From Alloyangia pacifica (GTDB taxonomy: Bacteria; Pseudomonadota; Alphaproteobacteria; Rhodobacterales; Rhodobacteraceae), in contig NZ_JAIVKX010000009.1 in assembly GCF_020524285.1 (NCBI RefSeq), forward strand, positions 1 to 64,000: a stretch of 64,000 nt of DNA, in the 5' to 3' direction. Shown piece after piece: positions 54,621 to 64,000 of the stretch. The translations under genes were made by a program, and so were the position numbers. Below the pieces are notes generated by a model. That model was not told where the DNA came from, did no database searches, and worked only from the letters and a program-made list of their open reading frames with translations. Numbering within the stretch: the first letter of the stretch is position 1; the number at the start of each line of letters is the position of its first letter.

Positions 54621-55552
54621 CGCTGGACCCTCCTCGTGCTGGCGGCAATGACGATGCCGATGATGATGAGACCGGTCAGAACCATGCGCACCCCGGCGCC
54701 CGCGCCGTAGGAGTTGAGCATGGAGACGACGAGGAACATGAAGAGCGAGGCGCCCCAGACGCCGGGCACGTTGGAAAAGCCCCCGGCGATGGAGGTGCCG
54801 CCGATGACCACCACGGCGATGGACATCAGCAGGTATTCCGCCCCCATGTTCAGCGCCGCGCCGCCCGAGAAGCTGGCCAGCAGGTAGCCCGCTATGGCCG
54901 CAAAGACGGTGACGGCGACATAGGTCGCGGCCCGCACCGCCTCGACCGGCACACCGGCCAGCCGCGCGGCGCGCAGGTTCTGCCCCGAGGCCAGCAGCCA
55001 GCGCCCCCAGACCGAGCGTTCCAGAAGTACCCAGATCAGCAGCGACAGGCCCAGCCCCACGAGCGCGACGTTCGGGATCCCCAGCGTACGCCCGGTGGCG
55101 AACTCGGCGAGCCCGGCAGGCGGCTTGATGCGCAGTCCCCGGTTCGACCAGATCGCCAGCGACTGGTAGAGCAGCGAGGCGGCGAGCGTGGCGATAATGG
55201 GCGGCAGCCGCAGCAGGTAGATCAGCGCGAAATTGGCAAGGCCGGTGCCGAGGCCGACGAGCACCGCCACGCCCAGCCCCATCCAGGCCGTGCCGGGGTC
55301 CGAGCCCATGGCCTTCAGGGCCAGAGTGCCCGAGAGTGTCATGGTGGCCGGGATCGACAGGTCGACGTTGCCCGGCCCCAGCGTGATCACCAGCATCTGC
55401 CCGAGTCCGACAATCGCGGCGAAGGCGCCGAAGCTGAGCGCGGCATAGGCCAGCTCTCCGGCACCGCGCCCCTCGGTCAGTGCAACGGTGAGCGCAAAGG
55501 CGGCGGCAGCGGCGACCCAGGACCAGAGCCAGGGTTTTTGGATGAGTTTCAT
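54617..55552 (-). CDS. Sugar ABC transporter permease (RbsC-like), second
   Basis: A 311-residue inner-membrane protein of the BPD_transp_2 (ribose/branched-chain) type with eight to ten helices; LGPGNVDLSIPATMTLSG (about 78-95) and GGTSIAGGFSNVPGVWGA (about 251-268) are the family hallmarks. Partner of the permease encoded 13 bases upstream; together they form the channel. Confidence 0.88.
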   Translation of the reverse strand: MKLIQKPWLWSWVAAAAAFALTVALTEGRGAGELAYAALSFGAFAAIVGLGQMLVITLGPGNVDLSIPATMTLSGTLALKAMGSDPGTAWMGLGVAVLVGLGTGLANFALIYLLRLPPIIATLAASLLYQSLAIWSNRGLRIKPPAGLAEFATGRTLGIPNVALVGLGLSLLIWVLLERSVWGRWLLASGQNLRAARLAGVPVEAVRAATYVAVTVFAAIAGYLLASFSGGAALNMGAEYLLMSIAVVVIGGTSIAGGFSNVPGVWGASLFMFLVVSMLNSYGAGAGVRMVLTGLIIIGIVIAASTRRVQR

Positions 55553-55565
55553 GCGCGCCTCCTCC

Positions 55566-56495
55566 TCACGCCTGCGCGTCGCGGCGGGTGAACAGAAGCC
55601 GCGCCGTCAGGACAAGGATCAGGATCGCCCCCTGCGCGCCGATCTGCCAATCGGGCGAGAGCCGCAGGAAGCTCAGGAAGGAGGCCGCGAGCGTCAGCGT
55701 CAGGGCACCGATCACCGCGCCGACGGGGCTCACCTTGCCGCCGGTGAACTCGCCGCCGCCGAGGATCACCCCGGCGATGGACAGCAGCGTGTAGCGCAGC
55801 GCGATATTGGCATCGGCCGAGGTGGTGAGCCCGACCAGCGCCATGCCCGCGAAGACCCCGAAGAGCCCCGCCAGCCCGTAGGCCAGCGCCTTCAGCCGCA
55901 CCACCGGCCAGCCGGCGCGCTGCACCGAGCGGTCGTTGCCGCCGACCCCGCGCAGCACCGTGCCGATGCCGGAGCGGATGATCAGCAGATGGGTGACCAC
56001 CGCGATGATCACCGACGCGCAGACCGCCATGGGGATGTAGGGCGGCTTGACGGTCATCAGCGCGCGCAGCCAGCCGGGGCTGGCGCCGCCGGGTGACGGC
56101 AGGATGAACAGAGCCAGCCCGCCCCAGACGAAGGACATGCCCAGGGTCACCACGATGGCGGGCAGATCGAGCGCGTGGATCACCGCCCCGAGCGCGGCAT
56201 AGCACAACACCAGCGCCAGCAGGATCAGCACGCCCAGCATCGGGCTGTCGTTGAGGAAGGTCGCCGTCACGCAGGCCACCAGCGACACGAAGGCGCCGAG
56301 CGACAGGTCGATGTCGTTGACCATGATGATCATCATCTGCGCGATGGTCGCCAGCGCGATGGGCACGGCGAGGTTGAACAGCAGGTTGAGCCCGAAGTAG
56401 CTCATCGCCCGCGGCTGCATGTAGAAGGTCGCCGCCAGCAGCACCGCCAGAGAGACCACGGGCAAGAGGATCCGGTATTTCGCAAACAGCTTCAC
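55566..56495 (-). CDS. Sugar ABC transporter permease (RbsC-like), first
   Basis: A 309-residue BPD_transp_2 permease; VNDIDLSLGAFVSLVACV (about 59-76) and GGGEFTGGKVSPVGAVIGA (about 250-268) are the family motifs. GTG start at 56495, one base after the ATPase stop codon, so coupled translation is likely. Confidence 0.88.
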   Translation of the reverse strand: MKLFAKYRILLPVVSLAVLLAATFYMQPRAMSYFGLNLLFNLAVPIALATIAQMMIIMVNDIDLSLGAFVSLVACVTATFLNDSPMLGVLILLALVLCYAALGAVIHALDLPAIVVTLGMSFVWGGLALFILPSPGGASPGWLRALMTVKPPYIPMAVCASVIIAVVTHLLIIRSGIGTVLRGVGGNDRSVQRAGWPVVRLKALAYGLAGLFGVFAGMALVGLTTSADANIALRYTLLSIAGVILGGGEFTGGKVSPVGAVIGALTLTLAASFLSFLRLSPDWQIGAQGAILILVLTARLLFTRRDAQA

Positions 56496-56496
56496 C

Positions 56497-57927
56497 TCAC
56501 GCCCCTTCCATCTCGAAAGAAGCCTCGAGGATGCGCTCCTCGGTGATCTCGTCGCCGGTCAGCTCGGCGGAGATCTCGCCGTTGCGGAAGACGAAGACGC
56601 GGTCGCACTGGCAGACCTCCTCTGTCTCGGTCGAATACCAAAGGAAGGTGCGGCCCTTGGCGGCCTCGGCGCGGATCATTGCATAGACGTCCTGTTTGGT
56701 GCCCACGTCGACGCCGCGCATCGGATCGTCCATCACCACCACCGGGGCGGCGGAGGCGAGCGCGCGGGCGAAGAGCACCTTCTGCTGGTTGCCGCCCGAG
56801 AGCGACAGGATGGGGTTGGTCACGTCGTCGGTGCGGATGCCGATGCGTTTCTTCCACTCGGCGATGATCTCGGTTTCTCGGGTCCGGTCGACCATCCCGC
56901 GCCTGGCGATCTGCGGCAGGATCGAGATCGAGGCATTGCGCAGGATCGACCAGAGCGGCAACACGCCATCGCGCCCCCGGTCCCCGGCGACGAAGACCAG
57001 CCCCGCCTCGCGCGGACTGCGCCACGAGGAGGTGGCCCCGAGATAGAGCCGGGCCAGCGCCTCGGCCTGGCCGTGCCCGGCCAGCCCCGACAGCCCGACA
57101 ATCTCGCCCTCGCGGGCGCGCAGCCCCTCGGGCGTGTGCACGACTTCCGCGCCCTGCACCCGCGCCGCCTGCGCCGCGGCGCCCTCGGCGGCGACGTGGC
57201 CCATGGCATCCACCAGCCCCTGCCGGGTGAACCCCCCGGCGGGTTTCTCGGCGACGACCTTGCCGTCCTTCATCACGAGAATGCGGGTCGCGACCTCGAA
57301 AATCTCTCCCAGCATGTGAGAGATGAAGATCACCGCACCGCCGTCCGCGCAGAACCGCTTGATATGGGCAAGAAGCTGTTCGGCAATGCCGGCATCCAGC
57401 GACGAGGTGGGCTCGTCGAGGATGACCAGCTTCGCCTCGGTTCCGCGCGGAGCGAAGCCGATGGCGATCTCGACCATCTGCCGCTCGGCGATGGTGAGCG
57501 TGTCGACCGGCGCATCGGCGTCGATGCCGTTGCCGGGGAAGACCTGATCCAGCGCGGCGCGGATCTCGACCCGCGCCGGCCCGCGCCAGTTCATGCCCTT
57601 GAGGGCCGAATGCGAAATGCGCAGGTTCTCGGCCACCGTGAGGTTCGGGCAGAGCGAGAGTTCCTGGAACACCGAGCGCACCCCGGCGGCCAGCGCCGTC
57701 GTTCCGCCGGAGGCGGGAAAGGCCACGCTGCCCGAGGTGGGCGCGAGCCCGCCATTGACCACGTTGACGAGCGTGGATTTCCCGGCGCCGTTGTGGCCGA
57801 CGAGGCCGAGGCAGTCACCGGGAGAGATGGACAGGCTCACGCCGTCGAGCGCCCTGACCGGACCGAAGTGCTTGGCGGCTTCGGTCAGGGCGACGATCGG
57901 CGCAGCCGAAGGGGCTGCGGTACTCAT
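56497..57927 (-). CDS. Sugar ABC transporter ATPase (RbsA-like, two domains)
   Basis: A 476-residue double ATPase. Domain 1 has Walker [10 protein letters not shown] (about 38-46), a degenerate signature [12 protein letters not shown] and Walker [13 protein letters not shown]. Domain 2 has the expected degenerate Walker A (GLAGHGQAE), a good signature [15 protein letters not shown] and [12 protein letters not shown]. This asymmetry is normal for RbsA/XylG proteins. It energises the two permeases downstream. Confidence 0.92.
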   Translation of the reverse strand: MSTAAPSAAPIVALTEAAKHFGPVRALDGVSLSISPGDCLGLVGHNGAGKSTLVNVVNGGLAPTSGSVAFPASGGTTALAAGVRSVFQELSLCPNLTVAENLRISHSALKGMNWRGPARVEIRAALDQVFPGNGIDADAPVDTLTIAERQMVEIAIGFAPRGTEAKLVILDEPTSSLDAGIAEQLLAHIKRFCADGGAVIFISHMLGEIFEVATRILVMKDGKVVAEKPAGGFTRQGLVDAMGHVAAEGAAAQAARVQGAEVVHTPEGLRAREGEIVGLSGLAGHGQAEALARLYLGATSSWRSPREAGLVFVAGDRGRDGVLPLWSILRNASISILPQIARRGMVDRTRETEIIAEWKKRIGIRTDDVTNPILSLSGGNQQKVLFARALASAAPVVVMDDPMRGVDVGTKQDVYAMIRAEAAKGRTFLWYSTETEEVCQCDRVFVFRNGEISAELTGDEITEERILEASFEMEGA

Positions 57928-57933
57928 GCTGTG

Positions 57934-58944
57934 TTACATCGCCTCGGAAATCACGGCCTTGGCATCGTCGAGCGAGTAGACGGTATTGGCGACCGAGCCC
58001 TCGGGGGTGGTCTCCAGCGCCTCGTCCAGCGTGTCCTGCGTCACCTTCAGGAAGGGCACGGTCAGGTCCTTGGGCACCTCGGCGCCATCGAGGATCTGCT
58101 GCGCCACCCAGAAGGCCAGCGAGGCCACGCCGGGCGCGATCGACAGCGACATGGTCTCGTAGCCGTTGGCGTCGCGCTGCTCGGCCCACCACTGCATCTC
58201 GTCCTGGCGGTTGCCGAGCACGATGAGTGGCGTGTCGCGGCCTGCGGCCTTGAAGGCCTGCGCCGCACCGTAGCCATCGCCGCCCTGGGTCACCACGCCG
58301 ACCACGTCGGGCAGCGAGGGCAGCACGCCCGCCACGGCCTTCTGCGCCACGTCCTGCGCCCAGTCCCCATGCACCGAGCCGACGATCTCGAACTGGTCGT
58401 TCTCGGCGACGCCTTCCTCGATGCCCGCGTGGATCTCATCATCCACGAAGACCCCGGCAAGGCCGCGGATCTCCAGCAGGTTGCCGCCCTCGGGCAGGCG
58501 GCTTGCCAGGTATTCGACCTGCTCCTTGCCCATCGCCTTGAAATCCACAGCGATGCGCCACGCGCAGGGCGCGGTGACGATGCCGTCGAAGCTGACCACG
58601 GTGACACCGGCGTTGCAGGCCTCTTCAACCGCGCCGTTCAGCGCCGTCGGCGAGGCGGCGTTGAGGATGATCGCATCATAGCCCTGCAGGATCATGTTCT
58701 GGATCTGCGCGGCCTGCTCGGTGGCCTGGTTCTCGGAGGTCGTATAGGCGTCCGCCGCGGCGACGACGCCCTCGTCCACCGCCTGCGCGCCAACCTCCTC
58801 GAAGGTCTGCAGCATCGCCTGCCGCCACGAGTTGCCGGCGTAGTTGTTGGACAGCGCGATGCGCTTGCCCGAAGTGTCGGCAAATGCGCCGCCCGCCGCC
58901 ATGGCAAGCCCCGCTGCGCCGAGCAGCATCATTGTCTTGGTCAT
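57934..58944 (-). CDS. Sugar ABC transporter periplasmic binding protein (RbsB-like)
   Basis: A 336-residue type-I binding protein (Peripla_BP_4): signal peptide (1-22, AFA), ALSNNYAGNSWRQAMLQTFE, MILQGYDAIILNAASPTALN and VVTQGGDGYGAAQAF with GNRQDEMQWW in the binding cleft. ATG 58944 follows GGGAGG. First gene of the minus-strand ABC-lactonase operon, divergent from the GAF kinase/response regulator pair, which probably controls it through the dyads at 59043-59081. Confidence 0.9.
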   Translation of the reverse strand: MTKTMMLLGAAGLAMAAGGAFADTSGKRIALSNNYAGNSWRQAMLQTFEEVGAQAVDEGVVAAADAYTTSENQATEQAAQIQNMILQGYDAIILNAASPTALNGAVEEACNAGVTVVSFDGIVTAPCAWRIAVDFKAMGKEQVEYLASRLPEGGNLLEIRGLAGVFVDDEIHAGIEEGVAENDQFEIVGSVHGDWAQDVAQKAVAGVLPSLPDVVGVVTQGGDGYGAAQAFKAAGRDTPLIVLGNRQDEMQWWAEQRDANGYETMSLSIAPGVASLAFWVAQQILDGAEVPKDLTVPFLKVTQDTLDEALETTPEGSVANTVYSLDDAKAVISEAM

Positions 58945-59042
58945 TCTCCCTCCCATCGCCCTATTCCGGGCGCTCACTGGATGCCCGTCCTCCACGGGCA
59001 CGCTCATGCTGCCCTTGCGGAAGCTGCGCGTAAAGTGTGCAT

Positions 59043-59081
59043 CCCGCAGAACACTTGCGGGCTTCCGCAGTTTCTCTGCGG
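59043..59081. promoter_or_regulatory. Two tandem dyads, likely response-regulator sites
   Basis: CCGCAG-N5-TTGCGG (59044-59060) and CCGCAG-N5-CTGCGG (59065-59081) are two 17-bp dyads spaced 21 bp centre to centre, two helical turns, in the 212-base space between the divergent ABC operon and the kinase gene. A further pair of half-sites (TTGCGG and CTGCGC) is at 59015-59029. Dimers of a NarL-like regulator binding the same face of DNA would explain this. Confidence 0.6.
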
Positions 59082-59156
59082 GAAAGGGTGTTTTCTTCTT
59101 CGGCAAGACGCGCCATCTTGCGGAGACGCGCAAGAGGAGGCGCGTGGGGAGGGATC

Positions 59157-60446
59157 ATGAGTTTACCGCAGACGGCCGGGGCCGCGCGTTTCAGGCGCGC
59201 GCCCGCCAGTGCGCCGCCGGACAATCAGGACATCGGCGGCTTCACAGCCGGGCCAGACACCGCCGAGGTCTTCGGGCGCATTGCCGCGCGACTCTCCGGC
59301 GAGGTCGAGATCGGCTCGGCGCTCAGCGCCGTCGCGCCCGAGATCGCCAGCGTCCTGCCCTTCAGCCACATCGACATCTGCCTGCACGACACGCCCGGCT
59401 GGGTGGTCAGCTTCGAGGCCGGGATCGAGACGCGCTGGTCGCAGCGCCGCACCCGGGTGCAGTACTCGCCGGTGCGCGACGTGCTGCAGGGACACAGCGC
59501 GGCCATGCTCTCCGCCAATGCAATGGAGGATCCGCAGCAGACCTTCCCCGGCGCCTGCTGCGAGCCGATCCTGAACCATCGGCTGCGCGCCCGGATCAAC
59601 GTGCCGCTGCGGGTCATGGGCAAGGTCACCGGCACGCTCAATGTCTCGCATGGCACCGAGGGTTTCTACACCGAGAGCCACCTGCCGCTGGCGCAGGCGC
59701 TGGCCGACCTGCTCGCCCCGTGGTTCCACGCGCTGCACGGCGCGGCGAGGGCCAGCCAGGCGGCGCAGCTGCGCGCGCGGGCGCAGGAACAGGCCGAGGG
59801 GCTGCGACAGGGCGCGCTGGAGCTGACCCAGACCCTCGAGCAGGAACGCCAGCGCATCGGCATGGACCTGCACGACCAGACCCTCGCCGATCTCACCCGC
59901 ATCCTGCGCGAGCTGACCGGCGAGGCGCCGCTTGACCGCGACCTTCTGGCAGAGCGCGTTACCGACACGATCGACGACCTGCGCGCGCTGATCGACACCG
60001 CCGTGCCCACCCTGCTCGACCTCTTCGGTTTTGCGCATGCAGTGCGCGTGCATCTCGAGCGCGCCGTCGGCGCCGAGCCCGTCGAGGTGGATGTCGAGGA
60101 CGAGACCGACGGCGCCCCCGACCGGCTGGGCGCCACCGCACGCACCGCGCTCTTCCGCATCACGCAGGAGGCGATCAACAATGCCGCCCGCCACGCCGGC
60201 GCGCGGCGCATCCTCGTCACCGTCACGTCCGAACCGCAGGACCGGCTGCGCATCACCATCAGCGACGACGGCATCGGAATCGGCCCCGAGGTCGGTCGCC
60301 GCTCGGGCCTGTCACACCTGCGCACCCGCGCCCATCTCATCGGCGCGGATCTCGAGATCGTCGCCGACGCGGGCACCCGCGTCACCGTCACTCTTCCGGA
60401 AGCCCCGTATGAAAGGCCAGACCGCATGAAAGTCCTGCCCCGATGA
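59157..60446 (+). CDS. Soluble GAF-domain histidine kinase (HisKA_3 type)
   Basis: A 429-residue kinase without membrane segment. A GAF-like sensor domain spans about 40-190 and contains PGACCEP (two cysteines, 131-137) that could bind a cofactor. The dimerisation domain has the phosphorylated His239 in RIGMDLHDQTLADLTRI; the ATPase domain has the N-box EAINNAARHAG (338-348) and DDGIGIGP (370-377). ATG 59157 follows GGGAGGGATC. It overlaps the response-regulator gene by four bases. A cytosolic signal, for example a sugar intermediate or redox state, is inferred. Confidence 0.87.
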   Translation: MSLPQTAGAARFRRAPASAPPDNQDIGGFTAGPDTAEVFGRIAARLSGEVEIGSALSAVAPEIASVLPFSHIDICLHDTPGWVVSFEAGIETRWSQRRTRVQYSPVRDVLQGHSAAMLSANAMEDPQQTFPGACCEPILNHRLRARINVPLRVMGKVTGTLNVSHGTEGFYTESHLPLAQALADLLAPWFHALHGAARASQAAQLRARAQEQAEGLRQGALELTQTLEQERQRIGMDLHDQTLADLTRILRELTGEAPLDRDLLAERVTDTIDDLRALIDTAVPTLLDLFGFAHAVRVHLERAVGAEPVEVDVEDETDGAPDRLGATARTALFRITQEAINNAARHAGARRILVTVTSEPQDRLRITISDDGIGIGPEVGRRSGLSHLRTRAHLIGADLEIVADAGTRVTVTLPEAPYERPDRMKVLPR

Positions 60447-61168
60447 AAGTCCTGCTTGTCGAGGATGACCAGTTCCACGCCTCCTACCTCCAGGATGCGC
60501 TTGCCGAGGCGCTGCCCGAAGTGACCGAGATGCTGCATGCCACCGACGGCGCCGCCGGCGAGGCCGAGGCCCGCGACGCCCGCATCGAGGCGGTGGTCAT
60601 GGACCTGCAGATGGACGGGCGCAACGGCATCGAGGCCGCCCGCGCGATCTGGGCCGAGCGGCCGGGCACGCGCATCCTCTTCTGGTCGAACTACTCCGAC
60701 GAGGCCTACCTGCGCGGCATCTCGCGGATCGTGCCCGAGGACAGCGCCTACGGCTACGTGCTGAAGACCGCCACCCGCGAGCGGCTGAAGCTGGCGCTGC
60801 GCGCGGTGCTGCTCGAGGGGCAGATCATGGTCGACCGCGAGATCCACCGACTGCAGCGCCGCAGCGCGAGCCCGCGCAACGCGCTCGACGACAGCGAATA
60901 CGCGGTGCTGCTGGATCTGGCGCTGGGGCTGCAGGACAAGCTGATCGCCGAGCGCCGCGGCATGTCCCTGCGTACGGTGCAGAACCGGCTGCTGTCGCTC
61001 TACGACAAGCTCGGGGTGGACGGCGAGGAGATCGGCCCGGCGCTCAACAAGCGGGTGAAGGCGCTCTCGCGGGCCTTCACCACCCGCACGCTGAACGTCG
61101 AGACGCTGGAGAGCGCGCAGCGCGACTACGAGCGCTGGCTGGCGGGGCGGGCAAGGTCGGTGCACTAG
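60443..61168 (+). CDS. Response regulator, NarL-like with atypical output domain
   Basis: A 241-residue regulator: receiver domain (1-120) with Asp8/Asp9, phospho-acceptor Asp54 (VVMDLQMDG), the conserved Ser/Thr region FWSNYSD and Lys108 (VLKTA). The output domain (about 145-210) has a LuxR-like recognition helix in RGMSLRTVQNRLLSLYDKL. Cognate to the kinase just upstream. A C-terminal tail of about 30 residues extends past the helix-turn-helix. The candidate binding sites are the dyads at 59043-59081. Confidence 0.87.
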   Translation: MKVLLVEDDQFHASYLQDALAEALPEVTEMLHATDGAAGEAEARDARIEAVVMDLQMDGRNGIEAARAIWAERPGTRILFWSNYSDEAYLRGISRIVPEDSAYGYVLKTATRERLKLALRAVLLEGQIMVDREIHRLQRRSASPRNALDDSEYAVLLDLALGLQDKLIAERRGMSLRTVQNRLLSLYDKLGVDGEEIGPALNKRVKALSRAFTTRTLNVETLESAQRDYERWLAGRARSVH

Positions 61169-61182
61169 GGGCGCAGCGGGAG

Positions 61183-61345
61183 CCGGGCGAGCGCTGGCCC
61201 GTGGGATGGCTCGGCAACGGTCGAGGTCTAGGCTTTGTCCCGGCCAAGTCCGGACAAGACCCTGACGTTGCACACCAGTGCCAAAGCGCCAGCCTTCGGG
61301 TACAGGCCGGCGCTCGCCCGGTCGCTTCGCCTGGAGTCCGGTCGG
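61183..61345. repeat. Long inverted repeat with stem-loop copies B and C
   Basis: CCGGGCGAGCGCTGGCC (61183-61199) and its near-complement GGCCGGCGCTCGCCCGG (61305-61321) enclose about 105 bases. Read on the minus strand the right part reproduces copy A at 24702: CCGGGCGAGCGCCGGCC, then a CTGGCGCT arm, then CGGACTTGGC. So three copies of the core occur in the window, one of them in inverted tandem. It fills the gap between the response regulator and tex. No protein is evident. Confidence 0.55.
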
Positions 61346-61465
61346 GTTGGCGCGACGATCACTGCGCAGCCGCGCAAGGATCAGCCGCCCCTTACACACC
61401 CTCTTGGCGCAGCCGCGCGGCAAGGCTACACCGGCCTTCCCGAAGACCCAGAGGAGGCCGCAGCC

Positions 61466-63832
61466 GTGGACACCCAGACCCGTATCGCCAGCACCATCGC
61501 CCGGGAAATCCAGGCCAGTCCGAAACAGGTGACGGCGGCGGTCGAGCTGCTCGACGGCGGCGCCACGGTGCCCTTCGTGGCGCGCTACCGGAAAGAAGTG
61601 ACAGGCGGTCTCGACGACACCCAGCTGCGCAACCTGTCAGAACGCCTCACCTACCTGCGCGAGCTGGAAGCCCGCCGCGTGGCCATCCGCGACTCGATCA
61701 AGGAGCAGGGCAAGCTGACCGATGGGCTCGAAAAGTCCATCGCCGGGGCCGAGACCAAGGCCGCGCTCGAAGACATCTACCTGCCCTACAAGCCCAAGCG
61801 CCGCACCCGCGCGATGATCGCCCGCGAGAACGGGCTCGAGCCGCTGCTGCGCGCCATCGAGAATGACCGCAGCGCCGATCCCGCCAAGCTGGCCGAAGCC
61901 TACCTCGGCCAGACCGTTGCCGACGTGAAGGCGGCACTGGAAGGCGCGCGCGACATTCTCGGCGAGGAGCTGACCGAGAACGCCGCCCTTCTGGGCACCC
62001 TGCGCGAGTTCATGCGCGCCGAGGCTTTCATTTCGGCCAAGGTCGCGCCGGGCAAGGAGCAGGAGGGCGCCAAGTTCTCCGACTATTTCGACCACCGCGA
62101 GAAATGGGCCGATATCCCCTCGCACCGCGCGCTGGCGATCCTGCGCGCCTCGAAGGAGGAAGTGGTCACCGTCGACATCGCCCCCGACCCCGAGACCTCG
62201 ACGCGCCGCGGTGAGGACATCGTGGCCACCGCCATCGGAATCCCCGGCAATGCCCCCGGCGACCAGTGGCTGCGCGGCGTTGCCGAGTGGACGTGGCGGG
62301 TGAAGCTGAGCCTGTCGATGTACGTCGACCTGATGACCGAGCTGCGCCGCCGCGCCCATGAAGAGGCGATCAACGTCTTTGCCCTCAACCTCAAGGACCT
62401 GCTGCTCGCCGCCCCGGCTGGCTCGAAGGCGACGCTGGGCCTCGATCCGGGCATCCGCACCGGAGTGAAATGCGCCGTGGTGGATGCCACCGGCAAGCTT
62501 CTGGATACGGCGACGATCTACCCGTTTCAGCCGAAGAACGACACGCGCGGCGCCACCGCCACGCTGATGGAGCTGATCGCCCGCCACAAGATCGAGCTCA
62601 TTGCCATCGGCAATGGCACCGCCAGCCGCGAGACCGAGCGCCTCGTCGGCGACGTGCTGAAACTGCTGCCCGCCGCGGTGAAGAAGCCGACAAAGGTGGT
62701 GGTGTCCGAGGCCGGCGCCTCGGTCTACTCCGCCTCCGAAACAGCGGCCAAGGAATTCCCCGATCTCGACGTCAGCCTGCGCGGCGCCGTGTCCATTGCC
62801 CGCCGCCTGCAGGATCCGCTGGCCGAACTGGTGAAGATCACGCCCCAGAGCATCGGCGTCGGCCAGTACCAGCATGACGTCGACCAGCGCAAACTGGCGC
62901 AGTCGCTCGAGGCGGTGGTCGAGGACGCGGTGAACGCCGTGGGGGTCGATCTCAACACCGCCTCCGCGCCGCTGCTGGCCCATGTCGCGGGCCTCGGCCC
63001 GTCGTTGGCGCAGTCCATCGTCAGCCACCGCGACAGCACCGGCGCCTTTCCCTCGCGCAAGGCGCTGCTGAAAGTGGCGGGGCTGGGGCCGAAGGCCTTC
63101 GAGCAATGCGCCGGCTTCCTGCGCATCCGCGACGGCATCGAGCCGCTGGATGCCTCCTCGGTGCACCCGGAAGCCTACGGCGTGGCGCGCAAGATCGTCG
63201 CCGCCTGCGGCCGCGACATCCGCCAGATCATGGGCCAGCCGCAGGCGCTCAAGGGCCTGCGCGCCGAGGAGTTCGTCGACGGCGCCTTCGGCCTGCCCAC
63301 CGTGCGCGACATCCTGTCGGAGCTGGAAAAGCCCGGCCGCGATCCGCGCCCCGACTTCGTCACCGCCAGCTTCACCGATGGCGTCGAGGAGATCACCGAC
63401 CTGCGTCCCGGCATGATGCTCGAGGGCACGGTGACCAACGTCACGGCCTTCGGTGCCTTCGTCGACATCGGCGTGCACCAGGACGGGCTGGTGCATGTCA
63501 GCCAGCTTGCCGACCGTTTCGTGAAGGATCCGCACGAGGTGGTGAAGGCCGGCGACGTGGTGAAGGTCCGCGTCACCGAGGTCGACGTGCCGCGCAAGCG
63601 GATCGGCCTGTCGATGCGCAAGGATGGCAGCGGCCGCGAGGCCGCGCAGGAACGGCGTGGGGCGCCCGACAGGGGCGCGCAGGGCAAGGGTGGCCCGAAG
63701 GGCGGGCCTGGTGGCGGCCGGGGCGGCAAGGGCCCGCGGGGACCGATGAACGCCGGGCCGAAGGACGGCTCGGGCGGCGGTCAGGGCGCGCTCGGCGCGG
63801 CGCTGATGGACGCGATGAAGAAAAAGCACTGA
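61466..63832 (+). CDS. tex: Tex-family RNA-binding transcription accessory protein
   Basis: A 788-residue Tex protein: N-terminal helical part ([20 protein letters not shown] near the start, YRKEVTGG), YqgF/RNase-H-like domain ([16 protein letters not shown], about 328-343), helix-hairpin-helix repeats ([20 protein letters not shown], about 500-520, and [15 protein letters not shown]) and a C-terminal S1 domain ([20 protein letters not shown], about 655-674). A glycine/lysine-rich tail of about 60 residues follows. GTG 61466 is chosen because GAGGAGG is 8 bases upstream and family members start here; the frame extends upstream through the repeat. Confidence 0.93.
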   Translation: MDTQTRIASTIAREIQASPKQVTAAVELLDGGATVPFVARYRKEVTGGLDDTQLRNLSERLTYLRELEARRVAIRDSIKEQGKLTDGLEKSIAGAETKAALEDIYLPYKPKRRTRAMIARENGLEPLLRAIENDRSADPAKLAEAYLGQTVADVKAALEGARDILGEELTENAALLGTLREFMRAEAFISAKVAPGKEQEGAKFSDYFDHREKWADIPSHRALAILRASKEEVVTVDIAPDPETSTRRGEDIVATAIGIPGNAPGDQWLRGVAEWTWRVKLSLSMYVDLMTELRRRAHEEAINVFALNLKDLLLAAPAGSKATLGLDPGIRTGVKCAVVDATGKLLDTATIYPFQPKNDTRGATATLMELIARHKIELIAIGNGTASRETERLVGDVLKLLPAAVKKPTKVVVSEAGASVYSASETAAKEFPDLDVSLRGAVSIARRLQDPLAELVKITPQSIGVGQYQHDVDQRKLAQSLEAVVEDAVNAVGVDLNTASAPLLAHVAGLGPSLAQSIVSHRDSTGAFPSRKALLKVAGLGPKAFEQCAGFLRIRDGIEPLDASSVHPEAYGVARKIVAACGRDIRQIMGQPQALKGLRAEEFVDGAFGLPTVRDILSELEKPGRDPRPDFVTASFTDGVEEITDLRPGMMLEGTVTNVTAFGAFVDIGVHQDGLVHVSQLADRFVKDPHEVVKAGDVVKVRVTEVDVPRKRIGLSMRKDGSGREAAQERRGAPDRGAQGKGGPKGGPGGGRGGKGPRGPMNAGPKDGSGGGQGALGAALMDAMKKKH

Positions 63833-64000
63833 TCTCGGGACTCCGCGCGCCGGGTGGGCAACCGCCGTTCGGCGCGCGGTACACCATGGGGCTTTCGCCG
63901 TGCCCCCGCGTCTGCCGTCTTGACTTGCGCGCGGAACTGGGCGCAAGGCAGGCGCGGGGCTCCTTTGCGCCTGCCTTCCCTGGAATCATCAGATCGTGTC
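63833..64000. other. Right edge of the window, no gene seen
   Basis: Contains a 10-bp GC-only stem (CCGCGCGCCG at 63843, CGGCGCGCGG at 63870) without T-run, which may end the tex transcript. No supported coding start. Confidence 0.35.

Noticed and set aside
61235-61465. Longer N-terminus for Tex starting inside the repeat
   Set aside because: The extension covers the inverted repeat and has no family similarity; the GTG at 61466 has an ideal ribosome-binding site and the family's usual first residues.

Overview
The window is high-GC DNA that reads as a member of the Rhodobacteraceae (Roseobacter/Paracoccus-type Alphaproteobacteria). The grounds are several TRAP dicarboxylate-type transporters, a cobalamin riboswitch in front of a class Ib ribonucleotide reductase, CCUCCUCCC-loop (cuckoo/CcsR-type) small RNA structures, and short GC-rich intergenic repeats typical of that family. 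The species cannot be named from sequence alone. No rRNA or tRNA gene was seen.

Layout. 0-6 kb: the edge of an IS30-type element, small membrane proteins, a YgiC/YgiB-like pair, a YbaY-META fusion and a YncE-like beta-propeller. 6-9 kb: a TRAP binding protein without its permease, with a DenD-like dehydrogenase and a GntR regulator. 9-16.2 kb: katG, then (divergent from a small RNA) a B12 riboswitch and nrdHIEF. 16.3-18.7 kb: a FepA-like TonB-dependent receptor. 19-35 kb: a large catabolic and transport region with an amidase, a PotD-type ABC transporter, a LysR regulator, a nitrilase-family carbamoylase, an isochorismatase-fold amidase, an MFS carrier, a RutA-like flavin monooxygenase, a TRAP system with fused QM permease and an Asp/Glu/hydantoin-racemase-like protein. 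Together these suggest uptake and ring opening of an N-heterocycle or ureide.

34.7-41.2 kb: a TetR-controlled quinate/shikimate operon (dehydrogenase, complete TRAP system, bifunctional dehydroshikimate dehydratase) behind two tandem 18-bp operators. 41.3-42.2 kb: a nucleoside hydrolase. 42.5-45.5 kb: one 1016-residue cytoplasmic protein joining an SGNH hydrolase, a trypsin/V8-like protease and an EEP nuclease/phosphatase domain, the most unusual gene here. 45.6-46.1 kb: two divergently transcribed anti-Shine-Dalgarno double-hairpin RNAs. 46.3-53.5 kb: housekeeping and small regulators (CinA-like, GNAT, AhpD-like, OmpA-like, two LysR, one TetR, a DJ-1/PfpI protein).

53.7-61.2 kb: a ribose-type ABC transporter with an SMP-30 lactonase, divergent from a soluble GAF histidine kinase and response regulator, with two dyad sites between them. 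61.5-63.8 kb: the Tex RNA-binding protein. Many genes are short operons of importer plus first catabolic enzymes plus local regulator, as expected of a marine generalist heterotroph. Four binding-protein genes are followed by strong hairpins without a T-run before the permease or enzyme gene, which would raise binding-protein expression relative to its partners.
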